Assembly (NCBI GenBank): GCA_963766365.1
Contig: CAVXZK010000015.1
Coordinates: 1-58,700, forward strand
Length of the DNA stretch: 58,700 nucleotides
DNA from: JALORV01 sp963766365
GTDB lineage: Bacteria > Pseudomonadota > Gammaproteobacteria > Burkholderiales > Burkholderiaceae_F
Direction of reading: 5' to 3'
The position numbers and the translations under genes are program-made. Shown here in pieces: positions 27,067 through 35,337 of the stretch. A model generated the notes under the pieces. That model made no database searches and had not been told where the DNA came from. It was given only the letters and a program-made list of their open reading frames with translations. Position 1 is the first letter of the stretch. Each line of letters starts with the position of its first letter.

Positions 27067-27321
27067 CTCGGGCCCTCCGCTCCTCAAGTGGTTGTGTCAC
27101 AACTCCACTTTGGCACTTCGATGCCGTTCGGTCCTGGAGGGCCCTTCCTCGCTGTCTGGCCCTTCATCCCCGAAGGGAGGGCGGTGTCCATGCCATCTCT
27201 ACCGGGTACTGCCGATTGCGCTTACTTCCGCCTCGACCGCTTCGTCCTGATAGCTGCCATGCAAGGGCAAGATAGTCGGAACGCGAGGTCCTAAGGGGCA
27301 CCGTCAGTCCGCTTGGCCCGG

Positions 27322-28203
27322 TTATATGCTCGCCGGTGAACCGTGTGCCGAGCAGAGGCAGCGAAAATCTGCTTCGCGAATGATTCGGATCCGCCGACCG
27401 GCGGCGACCAGCTGCTCGGCCTTTCGGTGCTTCGTGCTCTTCTTGTGGCCCGCGAGCTTGCGTGCGTCCTGGTTGCCAACCACGAGAATTGTCGTCTTCT
27501 TCGTGACGCTCGCGTCGACCTGGCAGCCCAGACTGGCAGCAATGTCAGCGGCGTCCGCGCGAGTCAGTTCGAGTGCGCCGGTGAACACCACGACCTCGCC
27601 GTAAAGGTCGCCCTCCGGATTGCCATCGCGGTGAATCGCGCCACCGAAGGAGCCATGCGCGGGGTCGATCGGCTGTGTGACACGCTGCTGCCAGGCGATT
27701 ATGTCGAGTTGGGTTTCTCGCATGGCAGCGAGCAAGACTTGCCCCGCTGCCTTGGCATCTTCCAGGGCATCGTGGTGCTTGAACTCGTAGCCGATTCTGG
27801 CGCATACATTTGCAAGTCCGTACCCGCTCCACGCACATTCCTTCCACGTACGACGCGCGACCCGCGCTGAATCCAGCCACGAGGTCGTCGGTGGCGAGAG
27901 TCCGTACTTCGTGAATCCGCGCGAAATCGCAAGCCTGTCGAAGTGTGTGTGACAGACGGTAACTTTGCCTTCGAGCGACTTGCGAAGGCGGTCAGCGATC
28001 TGAGGCAGCCGAGGCTGGCCCCGGACCATTTCCGGCTCGATACCGTGAATCGCGACATTCATGCCGTCGAATTCGTCCTCTGGATCCACGAGCGTCGACC
28101 ACTCGTCCGCGAGTTGCCCGTTCAAGAATCGGGCAACTCCGATCTGGCAGATCGAGGCGATGTCGGCGTTAGCTGTCTCGACGTCAATTGCGACGAAGTC
28201 CAT
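27322..28203 (-). CDS. DEDDh 3'-5' exonuclease with C-terminal BRCT domain
   Basis: A 293-residue DnaQ-like nuclease fused to a BRCT domain. The exonuclease motifs are FVAIDVETAN (Asp/Glu), CHTHFDRLAIS (Exo II Asp, in a slightly altered form) and HDALEDAKAA (Exo III His/Asp). From about residue 200, YGEVVVFTGALELTRADAAD and KKTTILVVGNQDARKLAG form a BRCT fold as in NAD-dependent ligases. Such proteins are thought to act in DNA repair or as stand-alone proofreaders. The start is 17 bases after the stop of the interrupted ORF, so the two look like one operon. The IS lies downstream. Confidence 0.88.
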   Translation of the reverse strand: MDFVAIDVETANADIASICQIGVARFLNGQLADEWSTLVDPEDEFDGMNVAIHGIEPEMVRGQPRLPQIADRLRKSLEGKVTVCHTHFDRLAISRGFTKYGLSPPTTSWLDSARVARRTWKECAWSGYGLANVCARIGYEFKHHDALEDAKAAGQVLLAAMRETQLDIIAWQQRVTQPIDPAHGSFGGAIHRDGNPEGDLYGEVVVFTGALELTRADAADIAASLGCQVDASVTKKTTILVVGNQDARKLAGHKKSTKHRKAEQLVAAGRRIRIIREADFRCLCSAHGSPASI

Positions 28204-28220
28204 GGGCGACCTTGCGGTGA

Positions 28221-28586
28221 CTACGCGTTCTTGTACTTGTCGTAGTCGCCCGTAAACGTGACGTGGACCCCGGTTGCCTCGCAGGTCAGCGTGATTTCGG
28301 CACTTAGATCAATGTCCAGATCGTCCCCTCGCAGCCCTTGCCACTTGGCAAGGTAGAAGAGGGTTCCAAGCTTCTTCTTGTTCTTCGTGGCAGTCTCGAC
28401 GCCGCCCTTCCACCCGAGCGGGATCAGGTGCCCCAAAATGGCCCTTTCCTTTAGCTCCGGAGACGCGATGGCGAGTTCTCGTCCTCACTCCCAGCAAGAG
28501 ATCAGCCCCTTGTCCGGACCCGCCCAAAGCTCTTCCCACGACTCATCCGGCCGAATAGCCTTCGCAATGGAACGTTGCACTCTCAT
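28221..28586 (-). pseudogene. Hypothetical ORF interrupted by one in-frame TGA
   Basis: A single frame from the ATG at 28584-28586 to the stop at 28221 codes for about 120 residues but contains one TGA (28485-28487). Before it the frame reads MRVQRSIAKAIRPDESWEEL and ends ISCWE. After it comes GRELAIASPELKERAILGHL and the remainder to DYDKYKNA. A change from TGG (Trp) or CGA to TGA would explain it. Shorter expression from the ATG at 28436 (71 residues) remains possible. The frame is co-directional with the exonuclease-BRCT gene 17 bases downstream. No known family recognised. Confidence 0.5.
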
Positions 28587-28944
28587 GGTTGCGGGACGGC
28601 GATAGTGGCGCTCAACGCGACTTTGAAGTTTGCACGGTCAGATCGCCCGGTTTCTGCGAAATCGCAAATTCTTGTTACTGGCGGGCAACCGCTCGCCGGT
28701 GCGTCAAGGAATAGGAGCAGGGGCCTGGCCTTCGGGGCGTAATGTCAACTTTCGGGCAGGGCACCGATGCGCGCTCGCGACCCGAAGCGGTCTTGCGAAG
28801 TGCGCGAGTCCGGGTCACCGAACTGCCACACGACAGCAACCCATTGAGCCGGCCCGCGACCGCGATACCCCATCTGACCGGCCACCGATCAGCCAGCCAG
28901 CCCCCTTACACTGGGCCGGAGTCGTCTCCTGGGAGCGCAGTCAG
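28587..28944. other. 358-base intergenic region
   Basis: The region lies between the interrupted ORF (minus) and the first GNAT-like paralogue (plus). An open frame reaches back to 28630 in the acetyltransferase frame, but it shows no homology to the downstream paralogue and no ribosome site. The region likely carries the divergent promoters. No RNA gene or clear repeat seen. Confidence 0.4.
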
Positions 28945-29613
28945 ATGATGCAGTGGCCGACCGCGAGTGAGCTTGGCGCCCTGATCAAGCTACCCGATGG
29001 CTATCGGTTCGAGTTCCTTCGGCGAGCCGACGTGCACGAGCTCGCCGCTGCACTCGGGCGCTGGCATCCTGACATCGCCATTGGTGGTGCCAGCTGCTAC
29101 CTACGAGAAGCGTTCTACACCGACCAGGTGTATTTCGAAGGTGGCCCCGACCGGGACGTCATGGTGGTGGTCTTCGTCCAGGGTCAGGACCTTGTCGGCA
29201 TGTGGTCCTTGGAGAAGGAGACAGACAGCCTCGCCCTGTACGCGCGACTCATCGTCATCGACCCCAAGCATCGCAGCGCCAAGCTGGCCTCGAACGTGAT
29301 GCCGATAGCCGAGTCCGTGGGCCGGGCCATGGGTGCGGGACTCATCTTTGGGGCCGCCACGCTCAAGATTCCGCACATGCAGCACGCCCTCGAAGCAGTG
29401 GGTTGGCAGTTTGTCGGATTCAGTTCGGGGTACGACCAGGAAATGGTCTCGCCCGGGGTTGTTAAGCGCGTTTTCGAGGCCGTGTACTGCAAGGTGCTGG
29501 TGCCTGAGGAGGATCTCGTACACCCAGACCCAAAGAACCTCACGCCGCGCGCTCGCGCCTTGTGGGATGCCATCTGCGGCGACACGGCATCGGCCCTTGG
29601 ACTTCGCCAATGA
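28945..29613 (+). CDS. GNAT-like protein, tandem paralogue A
   Basis: A 222-residue protein closely related to the next gene: both share WHPxIAxG...SCYLRE, ERDV/DRDV strands, SLA-x-x-x-RL, SVGRAMGAG/AIGRAMGAA and SPGVVKRVF/APGVVKRVY. The fold resembles the GNAT superfamily, but here the CoA-binding loop is replaced by KHRSAKLASNVM, which lacks the usual glycines, so acetyl-CoA binding may be lost. The tandem ATGs at 28945/28948 follow GGGAGCGCAG. Its stop overlaps the start of paralogue B. Function unknown; a hetero-oligomer with B is an attractive guess. Confidence 0.7.
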   Translation: MMQWPTASELGALIKLPDGYRFEFLRRADVHELAAALGRWHPDIAIGGASCYLREAFYTDQVYFEGGPDRDVMVVVFVQGQDLVGMWSLEKETDSLALYARLIVIDPKHRSAKLASNVMPIAESVGRAMGAGLIFGAATLKIPHMQHALEAVGWQFVGFSSGYDQEMVSPGVVKRVFEAVYCKVLVPEEDLVHPDPKNLTPRARALWDAICGDTASALGLRQ

Positions 29614-30257
29614 GGTGGCCCAGTGCCCAGGCCATCGCGGCACTGTCGCCCCTGCCGGCTGGATATCGCTACGCGCAGTTCGGCCGTGCAGACATCGCAC
29701 CGCTGATGTCTTCGGTCAAGCAGTGGCATCCTGGTATCGCCGCGGGCGTCAACAGCTGCTACTTGCGTGAGGACTTCTACCTGAGGCGAGTCAGCCTCGA
29801 TGGTGACCTTGAGCGGGATGTCATCGTTGTTCGCATATTGCACGGCGAAAACTTGGTCGGCTTCTGGTCCTATGAACGGGAAGTGGATTCGCTCGCCGTC
29901 TGGGGCCGGCTGCTCGTCTTGGCACCCGAGCATCGCGGCACGGGGCTTGCGGTCGCAGCGCTTGAAGGCAGCGAGGCGATTGGCCGCGCCATGGGTGCTG
30001 CCTTCCTGTATGCGTTCGCCCCAGTGAGCACCCGCCACGCGGCGCAAGGCCTCGAGCGAGCGGGCTTTCGTCTGCTGGGCTTCTTTCCGGGCCGCGACCG
30101 CGAGGAGGTCGCGCCGGGGGTGGTGAAGCGCGTCTACCAACTGGTGTATGCCAAGCTGCTGGTCGCCGAGGACCAAGTTCACTGGCCCGACAAGGGGAAG
30201 ATGACACCCCGGACTCGGGACATGTATCGATTGCTGTTTCCTGAGCGGGCGGAGTAG
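29610..30257 (+). CDS. GNAT-like protein, tandem paralogue B
   Basis: A 215-residue homologue of the preceding gene, aligned over almost its full length. In this copy the loop reads EHRGTGLAVAALEG, with the R-G-x-G pattern of real GNAT enzymes, so B could be the catalytic member and A a degenerate partner. It begins at 29610 with the ATGA overlap, so the two are translationally coupled. The C-terminus (KMTPRTRDMYRLLFPE) matches A's TPRARALWDAI segment. I do not know any characterised member. Confidence 0.7.
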   Translation: MRWPSAQAIAALSPLPAGYRYAQFGRADIAPLMSSVKQWHPGIAAGVNSCYLREDFYLRRVSLDGDLERDVIVVRILHGENLVGFWSYEREVDSLAVWGRLLVLAPEHRGTGLAVAALEGSEAIGRAMGAAFLYAFAPVSTRHAAQGLERAGFRLLGFFPGRDREEVAPGVVKRVYQLVYAKLLVAEDQVHWPDKGKMTPRTRDMYRLLFPERAE

Positions 30258-30768
30258 CTGCGCGCACAGTCGCTGACGGCCTCCACGCGATGAAGCCTCA
30301 GTGTTCAGCATAGCCAGAAGCGGGCCGTCACTGCCGACCGCTCCTGGCCGCTTTGAGGCGAATCCTCAGCGGACGCGAAAGTCGGCTCATGGCCGCGAAC
30401 CGTCCCCCGCGATTGCCAATGTTCGCCGCTTCGATCAGTGCGGTTGCCCAGAACTTTTGCTGGTTGTCGAGCAGATACTGAAGCCGCTGCCATTGATTGG
30501 GGTAGCGCCAAGTGTGATGCGAGGGAGCGAGAGCAAAATACAAGCTCGATTGGCCAAGATATTGGGCCACCTGGCAAAGCTCTTTGCCAGCGAGCACGCC
30601 CCGGAAAGCCCATAAGCGCCAGTTAGTGGCGCTTATGGGTACCGAAGGTGCAGATTTATGGGTACGACGACAGTTGCGGCCCTTTGCATTTCTGGACTTC
30701 TCATGCGGGTAACAATGCGACGCCTGCAAGTTGCCCTAGACTCTGGCGAACATTATTTGCGACGTCCC
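30258..30768. other. 511-base right edge of the accessory region
   Basis: It contains a spacer (30258-30600) with CCGCTCCTGGCCGCTTTGAGG, loosely like the recurring motif of the accessory region. It also has the perfect palindrome at 30609, the 10-bp direct repeat TTATGGGTAC (30633-30642 and 30656-30665), and the likely promoter zone of the TonB receptor. A 133-codon minus frame (30328-30729) runs through the palindrome and is not convincing. Confidence 0.45.
30609..30639. repeat. Perfect 13-bp palindrome at the right edge
   Basis: CCCATAAGCGCCA (30609-30621) and its exact reverse complement TGGCGCTTATGGG (30627-30639) flank a GTTAG loop. Its layout (13-16 bp arms, five-base loop, CATAA near the outer end) resembles the palindrome at 18760 beside the tRNA. 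There is no T-tract. Together they bracket the accessory block. Confidence 0.75.
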
Positions 30769-32925
30769 GTGACCCCGCCTATTCCATCCCGTCGTTTGAG
30801 CGCGTCCCTGCGCGCTGTTGCGGCCGCGTCCGGCGTGTTCGCTCTGCCGCCCGGCATGGCGCAGACGACGACGGACACTCTGGCTCCCGTGGTGGTGACC
30901 GGCACGCGCACGGAGGCGCGTGCGTTCGACCTGCCGATGTCGATCGACGCGATCGAGCGTTCGGAGATCCAGGACGGCAAGGCGCGCGTCAACGTCTCCG
31001 AGGTCCTTAACCGTGTGCCGGGAACCTTCGTGCAGAACCGCGAGAACTTCGCGCAGGAACTGCAAATCACGATCCGCGGGTTCGGTGCGCGCTCGCAGTT
31101 CGGCACGCGCGGCATCAAGCTGATAGCCGACGGATTGCCGGCCAGCACGCCGGACGGGCAGGGCAATCCCGGCCTCTTCGACCTCGGTTCCGCCGAGCGC
31201 ATCGAGGTGCTCCGTGGGCCGTTCTCGGCGCTCTACGGTAATCACTCGGGCGGCGTCGTGCAGGTGTTCAGCGAGAGCGGCAGTACGCCGCCGACGGCCG
31301 GGGCCGACATCCAGTTCGGAAGCTTCGGCTTTCAGCGGTATGCACTGAAAGGCGGCGGCGCGACCGGCGCATTCAACGGCATCGCAAGCGCCTCGTACTT
31401 AAGCGTCGACGGTTATCGCGACCACAGTGCGGCCCGCAAGGCGCAGTTCAACACCAAGCTCGGCTATCAACTCGACGCAGGCAACCGCCTGACGCTGGTG
31501 GCGACCGGCTTCAACCAGCCGAACGCACAGGATCCGCTCGGGCTGACGCAGGCGCAGGTGCAGCAGAACCCGCGCCAGGCTCAACCTGTGGCTATCACAT
31601 TCAACACGCGGCGTTCGCTCGACAACCTTCAGGGCGGGTTGATCTGGGACAGCGCGCTCGGGGAACACGACAGCCTGCGCGTGCTGGCCTACACCGGCAG
31701 CCGCAGCAATGAACAGTTCCTCGCGATTCCGCTCGAGGCCCAGCAGGCCGCCACGAGCTCCGGCGGGTTGTCGTCCCTCGACCGCGATATCGCCGGCGGC
31801 AGCGTGCAGTGGACGCGGCGCCAGGATCTGTTCAGTGGCCCGCTGACACTGACGGCGGGTGCCGAGTACGACACCTCGGCGGAGGCGCGCCAGGGCTTCA
31901 TCAACAATCTCGGTGTGCAGGGCGCGCTCAAGCGCGACGAAGACAACGCGGTCGACAGCCTGGGCGTCTACGCGCAGGCCGAATGGCAGTTCGTGCCGAA
32001 TTGGTCGCTGTCAGCCGGCCTGCGCTATACGAAGGTCGACTTCACGTCCGAGGACCGATACATCACGACGGGTAACCCCAACGACAGCGGATCGACCAGC
32101 TACGGTGAATGGACGCCCACTGTCGGGCTTCTTTACAGCGTCACGCCGAGTTTCAACCTCTATGCGAGCTACGGCCGCGCGTTTGAAACGCCGACCACCG
32201 CGGAACTCGCTTACCGGCCAGACGGACGCAGCGGGCTGAACTTCTCGCTGCAGCCCTCGACCAGCGACCAGGTCGAGCTGGGAGCCAAGGCGCTGCTCGG
32301 CGAGACCACGCGCCTCAATGTAGCGCTGTTCAGTATCCGCACCGAAGGCGAGATCGTCATTGCCCGCAACACCGGGGGGCGCTCCTCGTTCAGCAACGCG
32401 GGCGACTCGTCGCGGCTCGGGGCTGAACTGATGCTGGAGTCCGAATTCGGCGCCGGATTAAGCACGCATGTCGCGCTGACGTTCCTGAACGCACGCTTTG
32501 ACACGGCATTTCGCAGCTGCGCACCGCTGGCCGCCTTCTGCAATCCGGTGACCGGAGCCAACACCGCGGTCGTTCCGTCCGGCAACCGGGTGCCCGGCGT
32601 GCCGAACGCTTCCCTGTTCGCCGATCTCGCGTATCGCAACCCCGCGTTGGGATTGCGAGGCGCGCTCGAGCTCGTGGCCAACGGGCCGGTCGCAGTCAAC
32701 GATTTCAACTCGGAGTACGCTGCCGGCTACGCGATCGCCAACCTCTGGGCCGGGCTCGAGCAGTTCGTCGGCCGCTGGCGCTTCCGCGAGTTCGCGCGTG
32801 TCAATAACCTGTTCAGCAAGCAGTACATTGGCGCGGTCATCGTCGGCGACGCCAACGGCCGCTACTACGCGCCGGCGCCGACTCGCAACCTGCTGGTCGG
32901 GGTGACTGCGACCTACAGCTTCTAG
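30769..32925 (+). CDS. TonB-dependent outer membrane receptor
   Basis: A receptor of about 718 residues that imports an iron complex or other large substrate using TonB energy. The likely start is the GTG at 30769, which gives a basic N-terminus, a hydrophobic core (LRAVAAASGVFALPPGMAQ) and then APVVVTGTRTEARAFD, the TonB-box/plug start. The plug domain (IRGFGARSQFG, RIEVLRGPFSALYGNHSGGV) and a long 22-strand-type barrel ending in ATYSF are complete. A frame reaching back to 30658 lacks a signal peptide. Closest in style to FecA/iron-siderophore receptors; no Fur box was recognised. Confidence 0.9.
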   Translation: MTPPIPSRRLSASLRAVAAASGVFALPPGMAQTTTDTLAPVVVTGTRTEARAFDLPMSIDAIERSEIQDGKARVNVSEVLNRVPGTFVQNRENFAQELQITIRGFGARSQFGTRGIKLIADGLPASTPDGQGNPGLFDLGSAERIEVLRGPFSALYGNHSGGVVQVFSESGSTPPTAGADIQFGSFGFQRYALKGGGATGAFNGIASASYLSVDGYRDHSAARKAQFNTKLGYQLDAGNRLTLVATGFNQPNAQDPLGLTQAQVQQNPRQAQPVAITFNTRRSLDNLQGGLIWDSALGEHDSLRVLAYTGSRSNEQFLAIPLEAQQAATSSGGLSSLDRDIAGGSVQWTRRQDLFSGPLTLTAGAEYDTSAEARQGFINNLGVQGALKRDEDNAVDSLGVYAQAEWQFVPNWSLSAGLRYTKVDFTSEDRYITTGNPNDSGSTSYGEWTPTVGLLYSVTPSFNLYASYGRAFETPTTAELAYRPDGRSGLNFSLQPSTSDQVELGAKALLGETTRLNVALFSIRTEGEIVIARNTGGRSSFSNAGDSSRLGAELMLESEFGAGLSTHVALTFLNARFDTAFRSCAPLAAFCNPVTGANTAVVPSGNRVPGVPNASLFADLAYRNPALGLRGALELVANGPVAVNDFNSEYAAGYAIANLWAGLEQFVGRWRFREFARVNNLFSKQYIGAVIVGDANGRYYAPAPTRNLLVGVTATYSF

Positions 32926-32940
32926 GTGGGGCGCGCGCGG

Positions 32941-32975
32941 CGGGCTCGCGTCTTCGCGGGATCGGGGCGAGCCCG
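32941..32975. terminator. Stem-loop after the TonB receptor
   Basis: CGGGCTCGC (32941-32949) pairs exactly with GCGAGCCCG (32967-32975) across a 17-base loop, 16 bases after the receptor's stop. There is no T-run, so intrinsic termination is uncertain. Confidence 0.35.
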
Positions 32976-33077
32976 GGCGTGGGTTCAATTGCCGCAGGCT
33001 GCGGCGCTGCATAGACTCGCCGTTCGCACGCGCCAGTGCGAAGTGCATAACAAAGACGTATCAGACAGGAGACGAAC

Positions 33078-34358
33078 ATGGCAGGGACTTGGAAGGGAAT
33101 TGCAATCGCGGTCGCGCTGGCGGTCGGCAGCATCGTGCCGGTGCATGCGCAGCAGAACATCGAGAAGCTCAAGCAGATGAAGGTCTCGGGCACGGATCTG
33201 AACATTCCGCCGGTTCCGCAGACCGGAAAGAATGCCGACGCGATCCGCGAGAACCTGAAGCGCGTCAAGCTTCCGCCCGGGTTCAAGATCGAATTGTTCG
33301 CGATCGTTCCGGATGCGCGCCACATGGCGGTCGCGCCGAGCACGAACATGCTGTTCGTGGGCACGCGCAAGACGACGGTGTGGGCGGTGACCGACCGTAA
33401 CAGCGACTACGTCGCGGACGAAGTGAAGCCGTTCGCGCCGTCCCTGAAGTTCCAGGTGCCCAATGGCGTGTGCTGGACCAAGGACGGCTTCCTGATCGTG
33501 GCCGAACACAACCGCGTGCTCAACTTCCCGGCCGCCGAGTTCTTCTATGAAGGCCCGGACGTCGCGGTGATCGAGGTGGTCCCGCAGGGCAAGCTGATCC
33601 CGGAGGAAGAGGAGTCGTACAACCACGGCGCGCGCACCTGCCGCGTCGGGCCGGACGGCATGCTCTACATCACGCTGGGCCAGCCCCACAACGTGCAGCC
33701 CGCCGGCAAGGTCGCGATGTACGAAAAGCTCGGGATCGGCGGCATGGTCCGGATGAACGCGTTCGACGGGAGCAAGCGCGAGGTCTATGCGGTCGGCGTC
33801 CGCAACTCGGTAGGCATGGATATCAACCCGAAAGACAAGGTGGTCTGGTTCACCGACAACCAGACCGACGGCATGGGAGATGACACGCCCCCGGGCGAAC
33901 TGAACCGCATTACCAAGCCCGGCGAGCACTTCGGTTATCCGTTCATCCATGGCAGGAATGTCAAGATTGCAGGCACGGCTGCGGCGCCGGATCTGAAGGA
34001 CATGAAGGCGCCGGCGAACTGGACGCCGCCGCAGATCGAGTTCCCCGCGCACCAGGCGCAGCTCGGCATGACGTTCTACAACGGCAAGCAGTTCCCGGCG
34101 AAATACCAGGGCGGAATCTTCGTGGCCGCACACGGCTCCTGGAACCGCACGACGCCGAGCGGCGCGCTGGTCAATTTCGTCTCGCTGAAGGCGGACGGCA
34201 CAGCCGACAAGTCCGAGGTGTTTGCCGAAGGTTGGCTTGACAGCACGACCAGCACCTTCCGCGGCCGGCCGGTGGATGTCGCGGTGATGAAGGACGGTTC
34301 GCTGCTCGTCTCCGACGATTTTGCCGGTGCGATCTACCGGATCTCGTACCAGCCGTAA
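33078..34358 (+). CDS. Periplasmic glucose/sorbosone dehydrogenase-like beta-propeller
   Basis: A 426-residue secreted protein of the PQQ-dependent sugar dehydrogenase/L-sorbosone dehydrogenase fold. A signal peptide ends at VPVHAQQ (about residue 25). Blades are marked by KLPPGFKIELFA, NGVCWTKDGFLIVAEHNRV, GARTCRVGPDGMLYITLGQP, AVGVRNSVGMDINP and FVAAHGSWNRTTPSG. The ATG at 33078 is preceded by ACAGGAGACGAAC. The small cytochrome c gene four bases downstream would accept its electrons. Whether PQQ is bound and what is oxidised is not visible. Confidence 0.88.
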   Translation: MAGTWKGIAIAVALAVGSIVPVHAQQNIEKLKQMKVSGTDLNIPPVPQTGKNADAIRENLKRVKLPPGFKIELFAIVPDARHMAVAPSTNMLFVGTRKTTVWAVTDRNSDYVADEVKPFAPSLKFQVPNGVCWTKDGFLIVAEHNRVLNFPAAEFFYEGPDVAVIEVVPQGKLIPEEEESYNHGARTCRVGPDGMLYITLGQPHNVQPAGKVAMYEKLGIGGMVRMNAFDGSKREVYAVGVRNSVGMDINPKDKVVWFTDNQTDGMGDDTPPGELNRITKPGEHFGYPFIHGRNVKIAGTAAAPDLKDMKAPANWTPPQIEFPAHQAQLGMTFYNGKQFPAKYQGGIFVAAHGSWNRTTPSGALVNFVSLKADGTADKSEVFAEGWLDSTTSTFRGRPVDVAVMKDGSLLVSDDFAGAIYRISYQP

Positions 34359-34362
34359 GCGA

Positions 34363-34713
34363 ATGCGCCTGCGCAACATGGCCGCTGCCGCAAGCACTGC
34401 GGCAGCGGCTTTTTGCGGGCTTCTGGTCGTCTGCGGTAACGCAGCGGCGCAGGACCTGGCCGCGGGACGTCGCAAGGCGGTCGCGTGCCAGGCCTGCCAC
34501 GGACTCGACGGCATCGCCAGACTCCCGGAGGCACCTCACCTGGCGGCGCAGCCGGCGGGCTACCTGGAACGGGAACTGCGTGCCTATCGTTCGGGCGCGC
34601 GGCGCAACGAGGTGATGTCCGTGGCCGCCAAGGCCCTGAGCGATGACGAAATCCGCGACGTCGCGGCCTACTACGCCGCGATCCAGATCGAGGTAAAGGA
34701 AGTTCCCAAGTAA
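34363..34713 (+). CDS. Small periplasmic c-type cytochrome
   Basis: A 116-residue class I cytochrome c. A signal peptide (ASTAAAAFCGLLVVCGNAAAQ) precedes the haem site CQACH, followed by GLDGIARLPEAPHLAAQP. A likely axial methionine is in RRNEVMSVAAKALSD. The ATG at 34363 is chosen because it gives a clean signal peptide and sits four bases after the dehydrogenase stop, so the two form an electron-transfer pair. Resembles the cytochrome c4/c553 type subunits that accompany such dehydrogenases. Confidence 0.88.
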   Translation: MRLRNMAAAASTAAAAFCGLLVVCGNAAAQDLAAGRRKAVACQACHGLDGIARLPEAPHLAAQPAGYLERELRAYRSGARRNEVMSVAAKALSDDEIRDVAAYYAAIQIEVKEVPK

Positions 34714-34780
34714 CGCCGGCTGCTGCAGGCGTACTGCGACGGAGAGCCCGGTCGGTACTCCCCGTCGAGATCCGGACCGG

Positions 34781-35302
34781 TCAGCGCCGACGGATCAGCG
34801 CGTTGACTTCTTCGACGTTCTCCATGATGCGGCGGCGGACGATCTCGAAGGCTTCGGCCTGCGAACGGGCTGCCAGTTCGCCGAGTTCGCGGATGTTCTC
34901 GAGCGCCACCGTGAAGGTCTGCTTGGCGACTTCATCGAGGCGACCGAATCCCTGACCCGCACCGCCCGGCTTCATGCCCTGGGCGATGGCCTGCCACTCC
35001 GAGACGGCGTTCTTCAGCATGGCAGTCTGGCGGGCGACGACTGTCTGCAGACCTTCGTACGACTTCTTGTTGGCCGCCACCAGCGCGGCGAGGTCCTTGC
35101 GGCGTCCTTCCGCGATCGTGCTGGCGACACCCGACAGATTGAACTGCTCCAGCGCCTTGCCGACACCGGTCATCGACATGTCGAACATGCCTTCGGGGCT
35201 AACGACGCGCGCGGCCGGCTTGCGTGCAGCGCCGGTAGTGCGTTTTACGGGAGCCTTGCGTGAGCGCGACTTGCCAGCCGTCTTGCGAGCCTTGGTTGCC
35301 AT
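34781..35302 (-). CDS. Phasin-family protein
   Basis: A 173-residue protein that coats polyhydroxyalkanoate granules in related bacteria. It has a Lys/Arg/Ala-rich N-terminus (TKARKTAGKSRSRKAPVK), then a long amphipathic helical region with FNLSGVASTIAEGRRKDLAA, ANKKSYEGLQTVVARQ and AFEIVRRRIMENVEEVNAL typical of the phasin_2 family. The ATG at 35302 has a good GGAGG nine bases before it; the in-frame start at 35329 is unneeded. It follows the XRE gene by 35 bases on the same strand. The basic tail resembles PhaF/histone-like phasins that also bind DNA. Confidence 0.85.
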   Translation of the reverse strand: MATKARKTAGKSRSRKAPVKRTTGAARKPAARVVSPEGMFDMSMTGVGKALEQFNLSGVASTIAEGRRKDLAALVAANKKSYEGLQTVVARQTAMLKNAVSEWQAIAQGMKPGGAGQGFGRLDEVAKQTFTVALENIRELGELAARSQAEAFEIVRRRIMENVEEVNALIRRR

Positions 35303-35337
35303 CTGCTTTTCCTCCGGGGTTTCGAACAAAAAACTGC

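Larger units (their letters stand above)
25774..27198 (-). mobile_element. IS110-family (IS1111-type) insertion sequence
   Basis: A 1.4-kb element around one transposase gene. A 13-bp inverted repeat ATGGACACCGCCC lies at 25777-25789 and, reversed, at 27179-27191. It is sub-terminal, as in IS1111 elements, where a few more bases extend beyond each repeat. The 7-bp sequence CATCTCT occurs just outside on both sides (25767-25773 and 27194-27200), as expected of a shared recombination core. The long non-coding end (about 265 bases) is downstream of the transposase, where IS1111-type elements carry their guide RNA. The left end almost touches the intron's 3' end. Confidence 0.8.

Noticed and set aside
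30328..30729. A 133-codon minus-strand ORF
   Set aside because: It reads through the 13-bp palindrome and the start region of the TonB receptor, and ends in spacer repeats.
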